Assembly: GCA_030248215.1 (NCBI GenBank)
Contig: JASANG010001493.1
Coordinates: 1-64,000 of the forward strand
DNA length: 64,000 bases
Direction: 5' to 3'
From: Enoplolaimus lenunculus
Lineage: Eukaryota > Nematoda > Enoplea > Enoplida > Thoracostomopsidae
Made by a program: the position numbers and the translations under genes. The notes under the pieces are model-generated. The model worked only from the letters and a program-made list of their open reading frames with translations, made no database searches and was not told where the DNA came from. Below are positions 12,401 to 19,879 of the stretch, piece after piece (the first letter of the stretch is position 1; each line of letters begins with the position of its first letter).

Positions 12401-13943
12401 GAAGGTTTGTTTCCCAATGTGACAGTGGCTGAGTTGCAGACATATGACTTAACTTGAATTCCAACTCAAGTTGAGATTTTACTTAACCCTTTCTCACATG
12501 AATATTTTGTATTTCCCCTGAGACCTACATTTATGCTAGGATTCGAACTCGGGTGACTGGCGTGGGAGGCGTATACCATCACCACTCAGCTATAGGAGCT
12601 TGACGCTCGAGCCCGAGGGGGCTCTCACGTCTTGAGGTGATTTAGTACTATGTATATGTGTTGCAATTATTAAACACGGTGCGATATACATTATTTAACG
12701 TATATACACTACGCTTAGTTGCCTATAGGCAACTCAATGTGAGAAAGGGTTAAGTAATATTGCCCATGTAAAGATCAGGGGCGGAATGTTTTTCTGTGAG
12801 ACTAGAGTGGAGTAAGCTTAAGGTTTAGACTTTCCTGGCTTAGGTTTTAAGTTTAGGCTTAGGCTTGGGAATATGCTCATTCGTACGCTTAGGCTTACGC
12901 TTAGGCTTAGGAATATGCGAATAATACTGTTCCGCCCCTGTTCTTTACATTAGCCAGTAATGTTGTTTTGACTTAATTTGGTTTTAGACAGGTATATTAA
13001 TTTTGCCAAATAATCAATAGTTGCTGAAGTGTATGTGCTAATTTTGAGCTACTAGTGGTTGTGTGACAGTTTTACACCTCCAGGGGTTGCAAATTTATCT
13101 AAAATTTCGACCCGTAAAGTTAAGTGTCTTTCTTGACTTACGGTCCAAAATCGAGTTAAATCAGAGGTTGATTTAAGTCATGTGTCTGCAACCCGGCCAC
13201 TATCCTATCAACACTCTTTGTCATCAAAACATTGATTTGAAGAGCGATGAAGCGTTAATTTTCTCGCAATAATCCAAACCCTAAACCAACGCTTATATAA
13301 CAAATCGCGTTATTAATACACCATCCAGGTTATACTGCGGGCGCCAATGTCCCGCTAGCTAATTTACGAACACCTTAAAGATAATGTCAAAAATGTAAGC
13401 TACCTACAAAAAATTCAAATTTTGGCGGAAAATTCAAATTTTGGCTTTAAATTAAAATTTAGGATGGAAAATTCAAATTTTGGAGGGAAAATTTACAATT
13501 CAAAGTTGTGAAATACAATTTTTTCCGAAAATACTATGACGCGCGAAAATAACACACTGCCAATAGACCGTGCCATTTTTCAAACATGTCAAAAGAATAA
13601 CATGCAAAAATCAACATACTAGCTAAATAGTGTGCAAATAGTTATTTAATGTAAGAAATATCTGTTATTTTATTGCTACTTTCCAATAATAACATGAACA
13701 TTCGGACATTATTTGACAGTGTCGAGCATAGTTTATAATGGATGGGGTGCATATAGTAAAAATTTTAATTTAATTTTATTTAAAATGTCTTAAAAGTGCG
13801 AAAAATGAACTTAAATAGAAATTCCAAAATATGTTTTTTGTTTACATTCGTCTACTTTGATGTCATTTCAGATCGAACTCGACGATACTTACAAACGGTG
13901 TCGTGACAAAGCGAATGACGCAATTACAACGATTCAAGCTAGC

Positions 13944-14023
<80 letters not shown>

Positions 14024-14878
14024 CGACATAAACACAGACAATGCAACAACAATCGATATGCAATCGCAACAGCAATATTTAGATAGAATTTGCAGTACAA
14101 TGAAAGAATACTTACGGTGTAGCAAAGATATAATCATTAAGCATTGCGGACGAACAGCGTGGGAAGTGGTCGGAAAGGTAAGTTCCAACATCCCCACGGA
14201 GGGGGAGGTTTTGTGGGAGCGTGTCCCCTAAATATTTGACTGGTGCCCCCTGAAATTAACTCGGTCTAAAAGTCAACAATCTTGAATTGAAAATTTATAA
14301 GAGACACAAAATTATTAACTGAATGTAACAAATGTCGGAGCTGGAAGTTGAAAAAATATATCGAAACCAGAGGTAAGCCAAATTACAGTTCAAATAGCCC
14401 ATGTATAGAACTAGGCCGGAACAGTAGTATAAGCGTATTCCTAAGCCTAAGCCTAAATATGGATGAGCCTATTCCTAAACCTAAACCTAAGCTTTAGCAA
14501 AAAATTAGTCTAACGCGTAAACTGACACTATTATAGCCCCTCTGGAAAACGATCCGGCCCTGTTCTATACATGGGGCGTTAAAATAATGCCAAAGTCGCT
14601 ACAGGATTGTTTGCCAAATCGACCCTTGAACGGATCATCGGCGGGCCAGTTTTCCATGTTAGACTAATTTTTTCTTAGGCTTAGGCGTAGGCTTATGCTT
14701 AATCATAAGGTTTAGGCCTAGGAATACGCTTATACCATTGTTTAATGCCGTGTTTTAGCCGTAAATGCTACATAAGCTATCATGGCGAATAACAGTAAAT
14801 GTTTTGTTTTAGGTATCAGATGACAGTTTGCAAATTTCAATGTCAACGTGTAGCTTAGCTGATTTTCTTGCAATCTGA
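6442..14878 (+). CDS. Secreted CPG4-like (chondroitin proteoglycan 4 type) 12-cysteine protein
   Basis: Exons: 6442-6505, 8254-8359, 11173-11243, 12238-12404, 13872-14177, 14813-14878 (TGA). All have AG/GT borders and phases that fit (1, 2, 1, 0, 0), giving 259 residues. Residues 1-19 (MKYMLALNSILVLWTSIAA) look like a signal peptide. Cysteines lie at 47, 58, 89, 98, 104, 120, 133, 146, 210, 219, 228 and 251, an even dozen. Blocks such as KLCQIFKQFTLC, SYGYMCG, CSTMKEYLRC and KHCGRTAWEVV match my memory of the nematode CPG4/DUF19-like family, which is secreted and in part chondroitin-bearing. Residues 161-187 are 27 consecutive asparagines, absent from the family pattern as I know it. The exact role is unknown; a matrix, eggshell or surface function is inferred from the family name only. 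The introns are full of mobile elements. A telomere-repeat element sits immediately after the stop. No clear AATAAA was found close downstream. Confidence 0.85.
7688..7921 (-). mobile_element. piggyBac-like MITE with tRNA-like core, copy 1
   Basis: Left end AACCCTTTCTCACATGAATA; right end GTTGCCTATAGGCAACTCAA followed by an eroded GTCAGAAGGGGTTA. On the minus strand the core reads TAGCTGAATGG (A-box-like) and GTGTTCGAATCC (B-box-like). It lies in intron 1 of the CPG4-like gene. The flanking motif AGATAGTAAACTGAAAATTT precedes both this copy and the next, so the pair arose by tandem duplication of about 260 bp. Confidence 0.75.
7949..8219 (-). mobile_element. piggyBac-like MITE with tRNA-like core, copy 2
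   Basis: Tandem partner of the copy at 7688, with the same terminal and tRNA-like blocks. It ends GTGAGAAGGAGTTAA, 34 bases before exon 2 of the CPG4-like gene. Confidence 0.75.
8997..10540. mobile_element. 1.5-kb inverted-repeat element enclosing a minisatellite
   Basis: The ends ACACACAAAATAAATTGTCT and ATTTATTTTGTGTGT are inverted copies, and both arms are rich in AAGACATAAATGTCTTA-like motifs (9010-9180 and 10310-10540). A 102-bp tandem array fills the middle. The bases outside, read on the minus strand, resemble two halves of a tRNA-like sequence (GCGTAGCTCTCAGTG on one side, GGTTCGAAACC on the other), so the element may have split a tRNA-derived SINE. No target duplication could be fixed. 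Confidence 0.55.
9180..10175. repeat. 102-bp minisatellite, about 10 units
   Basis: Units of about 102 bp begin near 9179, 9281, 9382, 9484, 9586, 9687, 9789, 9891, 9993 and 10095, each carrying GGAATTAATTTTCTGATTTT and AAGATATTTCGGGTTTC. Because 102 is a multiple of three, open frames of up to 140 codons appear by periodicity. They lack any other sign of coding. Confidence 0.92.
10872..11080. mobile_element. TTAGGC-cored inverted-repeat element
   Basis: Left end GGCCAATGTAAAGAACAGGG; CCTAAG arrays; right end ACCAGAAACC...ACATGG. The left end is of one subfamily and the right end of another, so it may be a recombinant. No duplication seen. A direct repeat CTAAAATTTAAGTACAATGG lies on both sides. 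Confidence 0.6.
11346..11465. mobile_element. Truncated TTAGGC-cored element
   Basis: Left end GGCCAATGTAAAGAACAGGG and CCTAAG units, but no right terminal repeat. It lies in intron 3 of the CPG4-like gene. Confidence 0.6.
11522..11980. mobile_element. TA-flanked MITE, GACCCGAATAAG ends
   Basis: The ends TACTGTATTGATCCGAATAA and TTATTCGGGTCACTACAGTA are inverted copies bounded by TA. The interior carries the GAGTCCGTAAGCGGAT block common to the family. No transposase. The TA borders suggest a Tc1/mariner-type mover (inference). Confidence 0.75.
12483..12753 (-). mobile_element. piggyBac-like MITE with tRNA-like core, complete copy
   Basis: Both ends are TTAACCCTTTCTCACAT in inverted orientation, a perfect 17-bp match including the TTAA that piggyBac elements duplicate. 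On the minus strand the core has TAGCTGAGTGG (A box) and GAGTTCGAATCC (B box) with tRNA-like spacing. 271 bp long, in intron 4 of the CPG4-like gene. Confidence 0.85.
12761..12955. mobile_element. TTAGGC-cored inverted-repeat element
   Basis: Ends TGCCCATGTAAAGATCAGGG and CCCTGTTCTTTACATTAGCC. Flanking 8-mers AGTAATAT and AGTAATGT match 7 of 8. It inserted directly next to the tRNA-like MITE ending at 12753. Confidence 0.85.
13944..14024 (+). repeat. (AAC/AAT)27 coding microsatellite
   Basis: AAC units followed by a block of AAT units and then AAC again, inside exon 5 of the CPG4-like gene. They encode 27 Asn (residues 161-187) between cysteines 146 and 210. The AAC-then-AAT block structure points to recent slippage rather than selection for mixed codons. 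Confidence 0.95.
14396..14577. mobile_element. TTAGGC-cored inverted-repeat element
   Basis: Ends AGCCCATGTATAGAACTAGG and CCCTGTTCTATACATGGGGC. Flanks GTTCAAAT and GTTAAAAT match 7 of 8. In intron 5 of the CPG4-like gene. Confidence 0.85.
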
Positions 14879-14888
14879 TAGCAAACAT

Positions 14889-15071
14889 GGCCAATGTTAC
14901 CTTTAAAGGCGTAACAGTCGATTAAGCGTATTCCTAAGCCTAAGCCTAAGCCTAAACCTTAGCCTAAGCCTAAGCCTAAGCCTAAGCCTGACCCCTAAAC
15001 CCAAGTAAAAAATTGCAATTTTGAATATAGACCCACCAGAAACCTTTACGCCCCTTAAAGTAACTTGAGCC
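14889..15071. mobile_element. TTAGGC-cored element just after the CPG4-like stop codon
   Basis: Ends GGCCAATGTTACCTTTAAAG and CTTAAAGTAACTTGAGCC. A perfect 8-bp duplication GCAAACAT (14881-14888 and 15072-15079) flanks it. The duplication starts two bases after the TGA at 14876-14878, so the element lies in the 3' UTR or replaces the native 3' end. Confidence 0.88.
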
Positions 15072-15159
15072 GCAAACATGATATGCAGTTTTAATACATT
15101 TAGTGATGAAAAGGTGCGATGTATGCATTCTATTCGGTCCAGTGCTCGCAATTGTTAAA

Positions 15160-15633
15160 TACGTATAGAATCTATTACCAGTTTAGCGATAGGGTTTCAA
15201 ACTAAACAAACTCGTGCAATTGCGGATCTTAATACTTTCGCTGAAATAGAAGTGTGAATAATTGAATGCGAAAAATGTGCTGAATTTTGAACCTCAACAT
15301 TCATTAGTTCAACCAATGTAAAGAACGGGGGTGGAACAGTATACTGCGCATATTCCTAAGCCTAAGCCTAAGCCTAATCCTAAACATAAGAATGATCAAA
15401 TTCCTAAGCCTAAGCCTAAGCCTAATCCTAAACATAAGAATGATCAAATTCCTAAGCCTAAGCCTAAGCCTAAGCGAAGCAAAAAAATTAGCCAAAAGCT
15501 TAAGCTTACTCATTTTCTAGTCCCACAGAAAACCGTTCCGCCCCTGATCTTTACATTGGCCATTAGTTCGAAAGCTACAAGACCTGTTGCCATCTGATGA
15601 TAGGCGCCGCACACGTTTGAGAATACGGCCTTC
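15160..15633. mobile_element. GGCCCATATTCTC-type MITE split by a later insertion
   Basis: The left part has GCGATAGGGTTTCAAACT and the right part GATGATAGGCGCC and GAGAATACGG, matching the intact copies at 42399 and 57575. The telomere-repeat element at 15311-15561 sits in the middle, and its target duplication ATTAGTTC is part of this MITE's own sequence. Confidence 0.65.
15311..15561. mobile_element. TTAGGC-cored element nested in an older MITE
   Basis: Ends AACCAATGTAAAGAACGGGG and CCCCTGATCTTTACATTGGC. A perfect 8-bp duplication ATTAGTTC (15303-15310, 15562-15569). The core has two 54-bp direct repeats of CCTAAG units plus CATAAGAATGATCAAATT. Confidence 0.9.
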
Positions 15634-15670
15634 GGCGTCGAAGACACATTAAAAATTCTGGCAATAAGTC

Positions 15671-15976
15671 CGTAGGCGGATCCAAAAATTTGTGACGGGG
15701 AGGCCTGGCAAATGTTATGAAACGCAAAAATTGTAAATTTATAGGGACCTTATCATTTTATCACCAAAACGTTTTCGTAGGAACTACAATCGTAAATTAA
15801 TAGACACCTTACATTTTATCACAGACAATTTCTGAAAGAAAGAATTGTAATTTTTAACAAAAAAATTTCCGAAGGTGAAATTGTAAGGTAGGAACCTAAC
15901 CATTTTATCAATTTTATCACAAAAAAGTCTGACGGGGGGGCGTACACACCCCGGCCCCCCTCTGCATCCGCTAGTA
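15671..15976. mobile_element. hAT-like MITE (GGCGGATCC ends)
   Basis: Ends CGTAGGCGGATCC and GCATCCGCTAGTA, with a perfect 8-bp duplication AATAAGTC (15663-15670, 15977-15984). hAT elements make 8-bp duplications. Same family as 34305-34554. Confidence 0.75.
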
Positions 15977-16965
15977 AATAAGTCTCAGATAATGATTAAT
16001 ATATATATTATTTCTGGCAAAGGGATACTGGCTGAAGCTTTGGCTTAGGATTAGCCTAAGCCTATCCAAAGCCAAAAGTCTAAATTTAGGTTTGAGAAAA
16101 TAATGACCATTGATGTCGATAAAACTTTTCTATCAAATCACCACAAGTGTAAACGAAAGTAAATACTAAAAACCTGGTGCTTAGCGATCTAAAGCAAGTG
16201 CTGACCAAATACTCGCTACCTAAATCCAGTATGTGAATTTAAGCATATTAAGCATTAACCTAAGCCTAAATCTAAGCCTAAAGCCTAAACGAACTCGTAA
16301 AAACCTGCGGCTGTGCTCACAATCGATTGTATATGTGTCGGTGTCGCTGTTTGCAAGTTTGATTCATTAATGCAGTATATTGCAATTTTAATAAAGCAGA
16401 TATTTAACAAAAAATATATAACAATATTATAATAAAATTAATATATCTATATTAATAAAGCTGGAACGCTTAAAAGAACGCAATTGCTTATGATCCGTTA
16501 GGCTTCCATGCAATTTATGCTTTTTAAGTGCTTCGTTAAGGCCGCTTTTTCGTTCCTGAGGCCATTTTTTTGATTTGCCGAAACTATACAGATTTGATGC
16601 TTTTAGACTGTCTGACAGTATTGAAACAACTAAAAATTACCACTACAAGTGTGTTCAAACATGGGTTGAGCTAATCGGAGCAAAGGCCACTACGTTGGCG
16701 AAACCTTCTCGGGGGGAAGGGTGTGGCACCTCTGCCCTTAAATCTCTGCACCCCCAAGTGAAATTTTGGCCTTCCTTTAGAGAAGTTTTACGCTCACTTG
16801 CAATTCGTCGGAAAAACATGTATGCCCCTCCTAAAAAATATTTAGCCTTCCTTTGGGTTGAGCTGAGGGCCTGTTTGAATACGTGAGCAACAGGACAAAA
16901 TAAAACTTAGGTCGGCCGTGTTAATTACTGGGGCTTACTTTCAGGGAAACAAGAAGGCTGGGCAC

Positions 16966-17152
16966 TTAGACACTGTAAGGCTTAGGTTTAGGCTTAGGTT
17001 TGGTGCGTACCACACTGTAAGGCTTAGGTTTAGGCTTAGGTTTAGTGCGTATCACACTGTAAGGCTTAGGTTTAGGCTTAGGTTTAGGCTTAGGTTTAGT
17101 GCGTACCGCACTGTAAGGCTTAGGTTTAGGCTTAGGTTTAGTGCGTACCGGT
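16966..17152. repeat. TTAGGC-variant tandem array
   Basis: Four units of about 42-54 bp, each ACTGTAAGGCTTAGG... ending TTTAGTGCGTACC, built of alternating TTAGGC and TTAGGT hexamers. The frames through it encode LRFRLRF or KPKPKPK and are not genes. Confidence 0.9.
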
Positions 17153-17403
17153 CGACAATCTTTCAATAAGCGTATGAAAACCATAAATCATTCAAAATAT
17201 GCTAAAAATAAGCAAAATAACACATTGATTAATACAGTTAAAACAAAATATATAAAACATAAAACAAACAAATAAACAAGTAACATTTTTGGTCTTTTGA
17301 ATGTGATTAACAAATATATGTCGTGGTACAAATTGCTATGCAATTGATTTTGCTGCAATTTGAAAAAATGTCTGGTCAGCAAGCAATACCTGATCTATTA
17401 TTT

Positions 17404-17870
17404 GGCCCATGTAAAGATCAGAAGCGGAACGTTTTTCTGTCGGACTAGAACAGAGTAAGCTTAAGCTTTAGACTAATTGTTTTGCTTGGCTTTAGGCTTA
17501 GGCTTAATAGGAATATGCTCATTCTTACGCTTAGGCTTAGGCTTAATAGGAATATGCTCATTCTTACGCTTAGGCTTAGGCTTAATAGGAATATGCTCAT
17601 TCTTACGCTTAGGCTTAGGCTTAATAGGAATATGCTCATTCTTACGCTTAGGCTTAGGCTTAATAGGAATATGCTCATTCTTAAGCTTAGGCTTAGGCTT
17701 AATAGGAATATGCTCATTCTTAAGCTTAGGCTTAGGCTTAGGCTTAATAGGAATATGCTCATTCTTAAGCTTAGGCTTAGGCTTAATAGGAATATGCTCA
17801 TTCTTAAGCTTAGGCTTAGGCTTAGGAATATACTTTTAATACTGTTCCGCCCCTGTTCTTTAGATCGGCC
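17404..17870. mobile_element. TTAGGC-cored element with 39-bp internal array
   Basis: Ends GGCCCATGTAAAGATCAGAA and CCCTGTTCTTTAGATCGGCC. Inside are about eight 39-bp units, each two TTAGGC plus TTAATAGGAATATGCTCATT. No matching 8-bp flanks. Open frames on both strands come from the repeat period. Confidence 0.8.
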
Positions 17871-18344
17871 CGTTGCACCGTATACGGCTTCGATTGAAAT
17901 TTTAGTGCTTGTTTAGTAACCACCATCATACAGACATTTAGAAGTTCACGCATGAACGCATTTTTAATTGTATAAATACCCCTTGTAGCAATTTTTTACT
18001 ACGATATATATACATTTTTCGCTATGTATTCAATTAACACGCTAATATTGGTTTCAAATACGTCGGAATAGTTCTAAAATAGACAAAATAGAAAACAATA
18101 ACACAGTATTCATGAGTATAACCGAAAGAATAAGCGTATACCTAAACCTAAAATGATTAAGCAAAAAATTGGTCTAAAGCTTAAGCTTACTCTATTACAG
18201 TCGTGCACGAAAAAAGTTTGTAAACTTGCGAGCTTATCGTTTTAATCACAATAAAAATTCTGACGATGAGGGCCTACTCCCGCTACTCTCCCACCGTGTT
18301 TTAGTGAAATATTACAAAGTAATCCTGGAAACTTGCTCAAAATA

Positions 18345-18482
18345 CGCATGTGAAGGTACATGAGTTGCAATGTGTTTGCGCAATATAATACAACGCCTTT
18401 CACTCGAAAGACTACTGTTCGAATCGTAGCTTGAAATTAGATAACATATGAAATAGAAAATATTCATGTGAGATAGGGTTAC
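18345..18482. mobile_element. Fragment of the piggyBac-like tRNA-cored MITE
   Basis: Contains GTTCGAATCG, GAAATAGAAAATATTCATGT and the end GTGAGATAGGGTT, in the opposite orientation to 12483. The other half is degraded. Confidence 0.55.
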
Positions 18483-18609
18483 TGTTTGCTTACATATTAG
18501 CCGGAATTGAGAATTCAGATCGTACGAAACATTCATTTGTCGATTGTTTCAGCACTGTATTTTCAGGACATTTTATTACTGAAAAAAACAAAATCGATAT
18601 AAAAGTATA

Positions 18610-18862
18610 GGTCACTGTAAAGAACAGGGGCGAAACAATATTATAAGCATTATCCTAAGCCTAAGCGTAAGAATGAGCATATTCCTAAGTTTAAGTCTAA
18701 GCCATTAGCCTAAGACTAAGCGTAAGAATGAGCATATATATTCATAAGCCAAGCCTAAGCCTAAGCCAAAACTTAAGCCAAGCAAAAAAATTCGTCTATT
18801 CTTAAGTATACTCTATTGCAGTCCCACAGAAAAACGTTTCGTCCCTGATCTTTACATCGGCC
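18610..18862. mobile_element. TTAGGC-cored inverted-repeat element
   Basis: Ends GGTCACTGTAAAGAACAGGG and CCCTGATCTTTACATCGGCC with CCTAAG arrays. No 8-bp match in the flanks. Confidence 0.7.
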
Positions 18863-19289
18863 TCAATTGATTCGCAATTCATAACGAAACTAAACTGCAA
18901 CTAAAAATTTGAACCAAATTATTAATGTTGAAAAGTGTTGTCAACAAATTTTGATTTTCTTGGAAACGTTAGGATAAACCCCGTGCTTAACTCTAAAAAT
19001 AAACACAAAGCTTAAGCTTAGCGATAAGCGTAGATTCTAAAGTCTTATTTATCATGAAATTATAAAAAAATAGTAGCCGTTAGTTGCACCCAGGCGCAAC
19101 TTTCCTTATGTGCTGGGGTTTGAAGCGCCTTCACAATGTATATACTGTGTCAATGAAGGCATTGGTTAACCAATACACGCTATACGTTTACAGAATTAGA
19201 CTCAGTAAATTTATAAGTACTAATTCTTTTGTAGAACGATCTGTATATTGTTAAAAACAAAGTCGCCCGCTTGAACGCTGCCCATAACA

Positions 19290-19602
19290 CGTATGTGGGG
19301 CGTTCCAGGTTGAATAATACAGGCTAGTCGTCCAACATTGCTCAATGCGTAAAACTGTTAGCGAATACGTTAAAATCTGTGCTGCAAACTTGACCAAAAT
19401 ACGTAAGTGGAGTATACCAGCTTAAATTATACTAGTTAGCCGGCTTTGCGCAATGCACAAAAATAAGCAAAGAACTATCTGCATGGAAATTTAGTTTTCA
19501 CATAATAAACACGTTTCTGTTCCAAGAAAATATTGTAAACAAAGTAATGCTGGAAACTTGCCCAAAATACGTAAGTGTAGTATTCCAGCTTAAATTATAC
19601 AG
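19290..19602. repeat. Cluster of GCTGGAAC/AAAATACGTA hairpin motifs
   Basis: Several partial copies of a short motif: (A)AAATACGTA(A/T)GTG(G) followed by a GTTCCAG-type half that can pair with GCTGGAAC. Related copies occur at 30366, 30706, 30980, 34839, 44370 and 60455. Confidence 0.5.
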
Positions 19603-19727
19603 AAAACAAAACCGCAAATTAGTGTAACGACAACAATTTAAATAACAAGAAAATTACTATAACTTCAATAACCGAAACAGACACTGATTTTTACCAGAAA
19701 TACAGGTGAATACAAAATGTTAATACA

Positions 19728-19879
19728 TCACTGCTTACCACAATGATGCTTAAATCGAAGTGTAGGCGGTGTACACGAGCATCGCTTTCGTCCGTCAAGC
19801 GTTTGTTGACATTTTGACTTGCTGCAAGCTGCTTCGCATTGAATATCATGTACGCAACCAAAATCTCCAGGCGATAATA
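19728..19879 (-). CDS. Modular gene, last recognised exon (7-Cys block)
   Basis: Acceptor TATTTTAG at 19880. Encodes GDFGCVHDIQCEAACSKSKC and then a CSC motif and a final cysteine, a pattern unlike the six-Cys modules. Two endings are possible: a strong donor (GTGgtaagc) after 19739, or read-through GKQ and TGA at 19728. I favour a terminal exon but cannot exclude a further one. Confidence 0.7.

Larger units (their letters stand above)
14879..19727. other. Intergenic region between convergent genes, repeats only
   Basis: No credible exon on either strand. Contents: telomere-repeat elements (14889, 15311, 17404, 18610), an interrupted GGCCCATATTCTC-type MITE (about 15160-15633), a hAT-like MITE (15671-15976), degenerate TTAGGC tracts (about 16030-16090 and 16245-16300), an array at 16966-17152, a piece of the piggyBac-like family (18345-18482) and GCTGGAAC-type hairpins (19290-19602). 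The open frame at 16575-16886 has no recognisable domain and I do not call it. Confidence 0.6.

Noticed and set aside
12530-12625. A functional tRNA gene
   Set aside because: A and B boxes are present, but the acceptor stem does not pair convincingly and the sequence is a repeated part of a MITE.
16575-16886. 103-codon plus frame
   Set aside because: No recognisable motif, no neighbours and no splice or signal features; cannot be supported.
16918-17184. KPKPKPK and LRFRLRF frames, also at 14903, 15304, 17445-17916, 51702 and 62084
   Set aside because: Products of hexameric TTAGGC arrays, which stay open in most frames.
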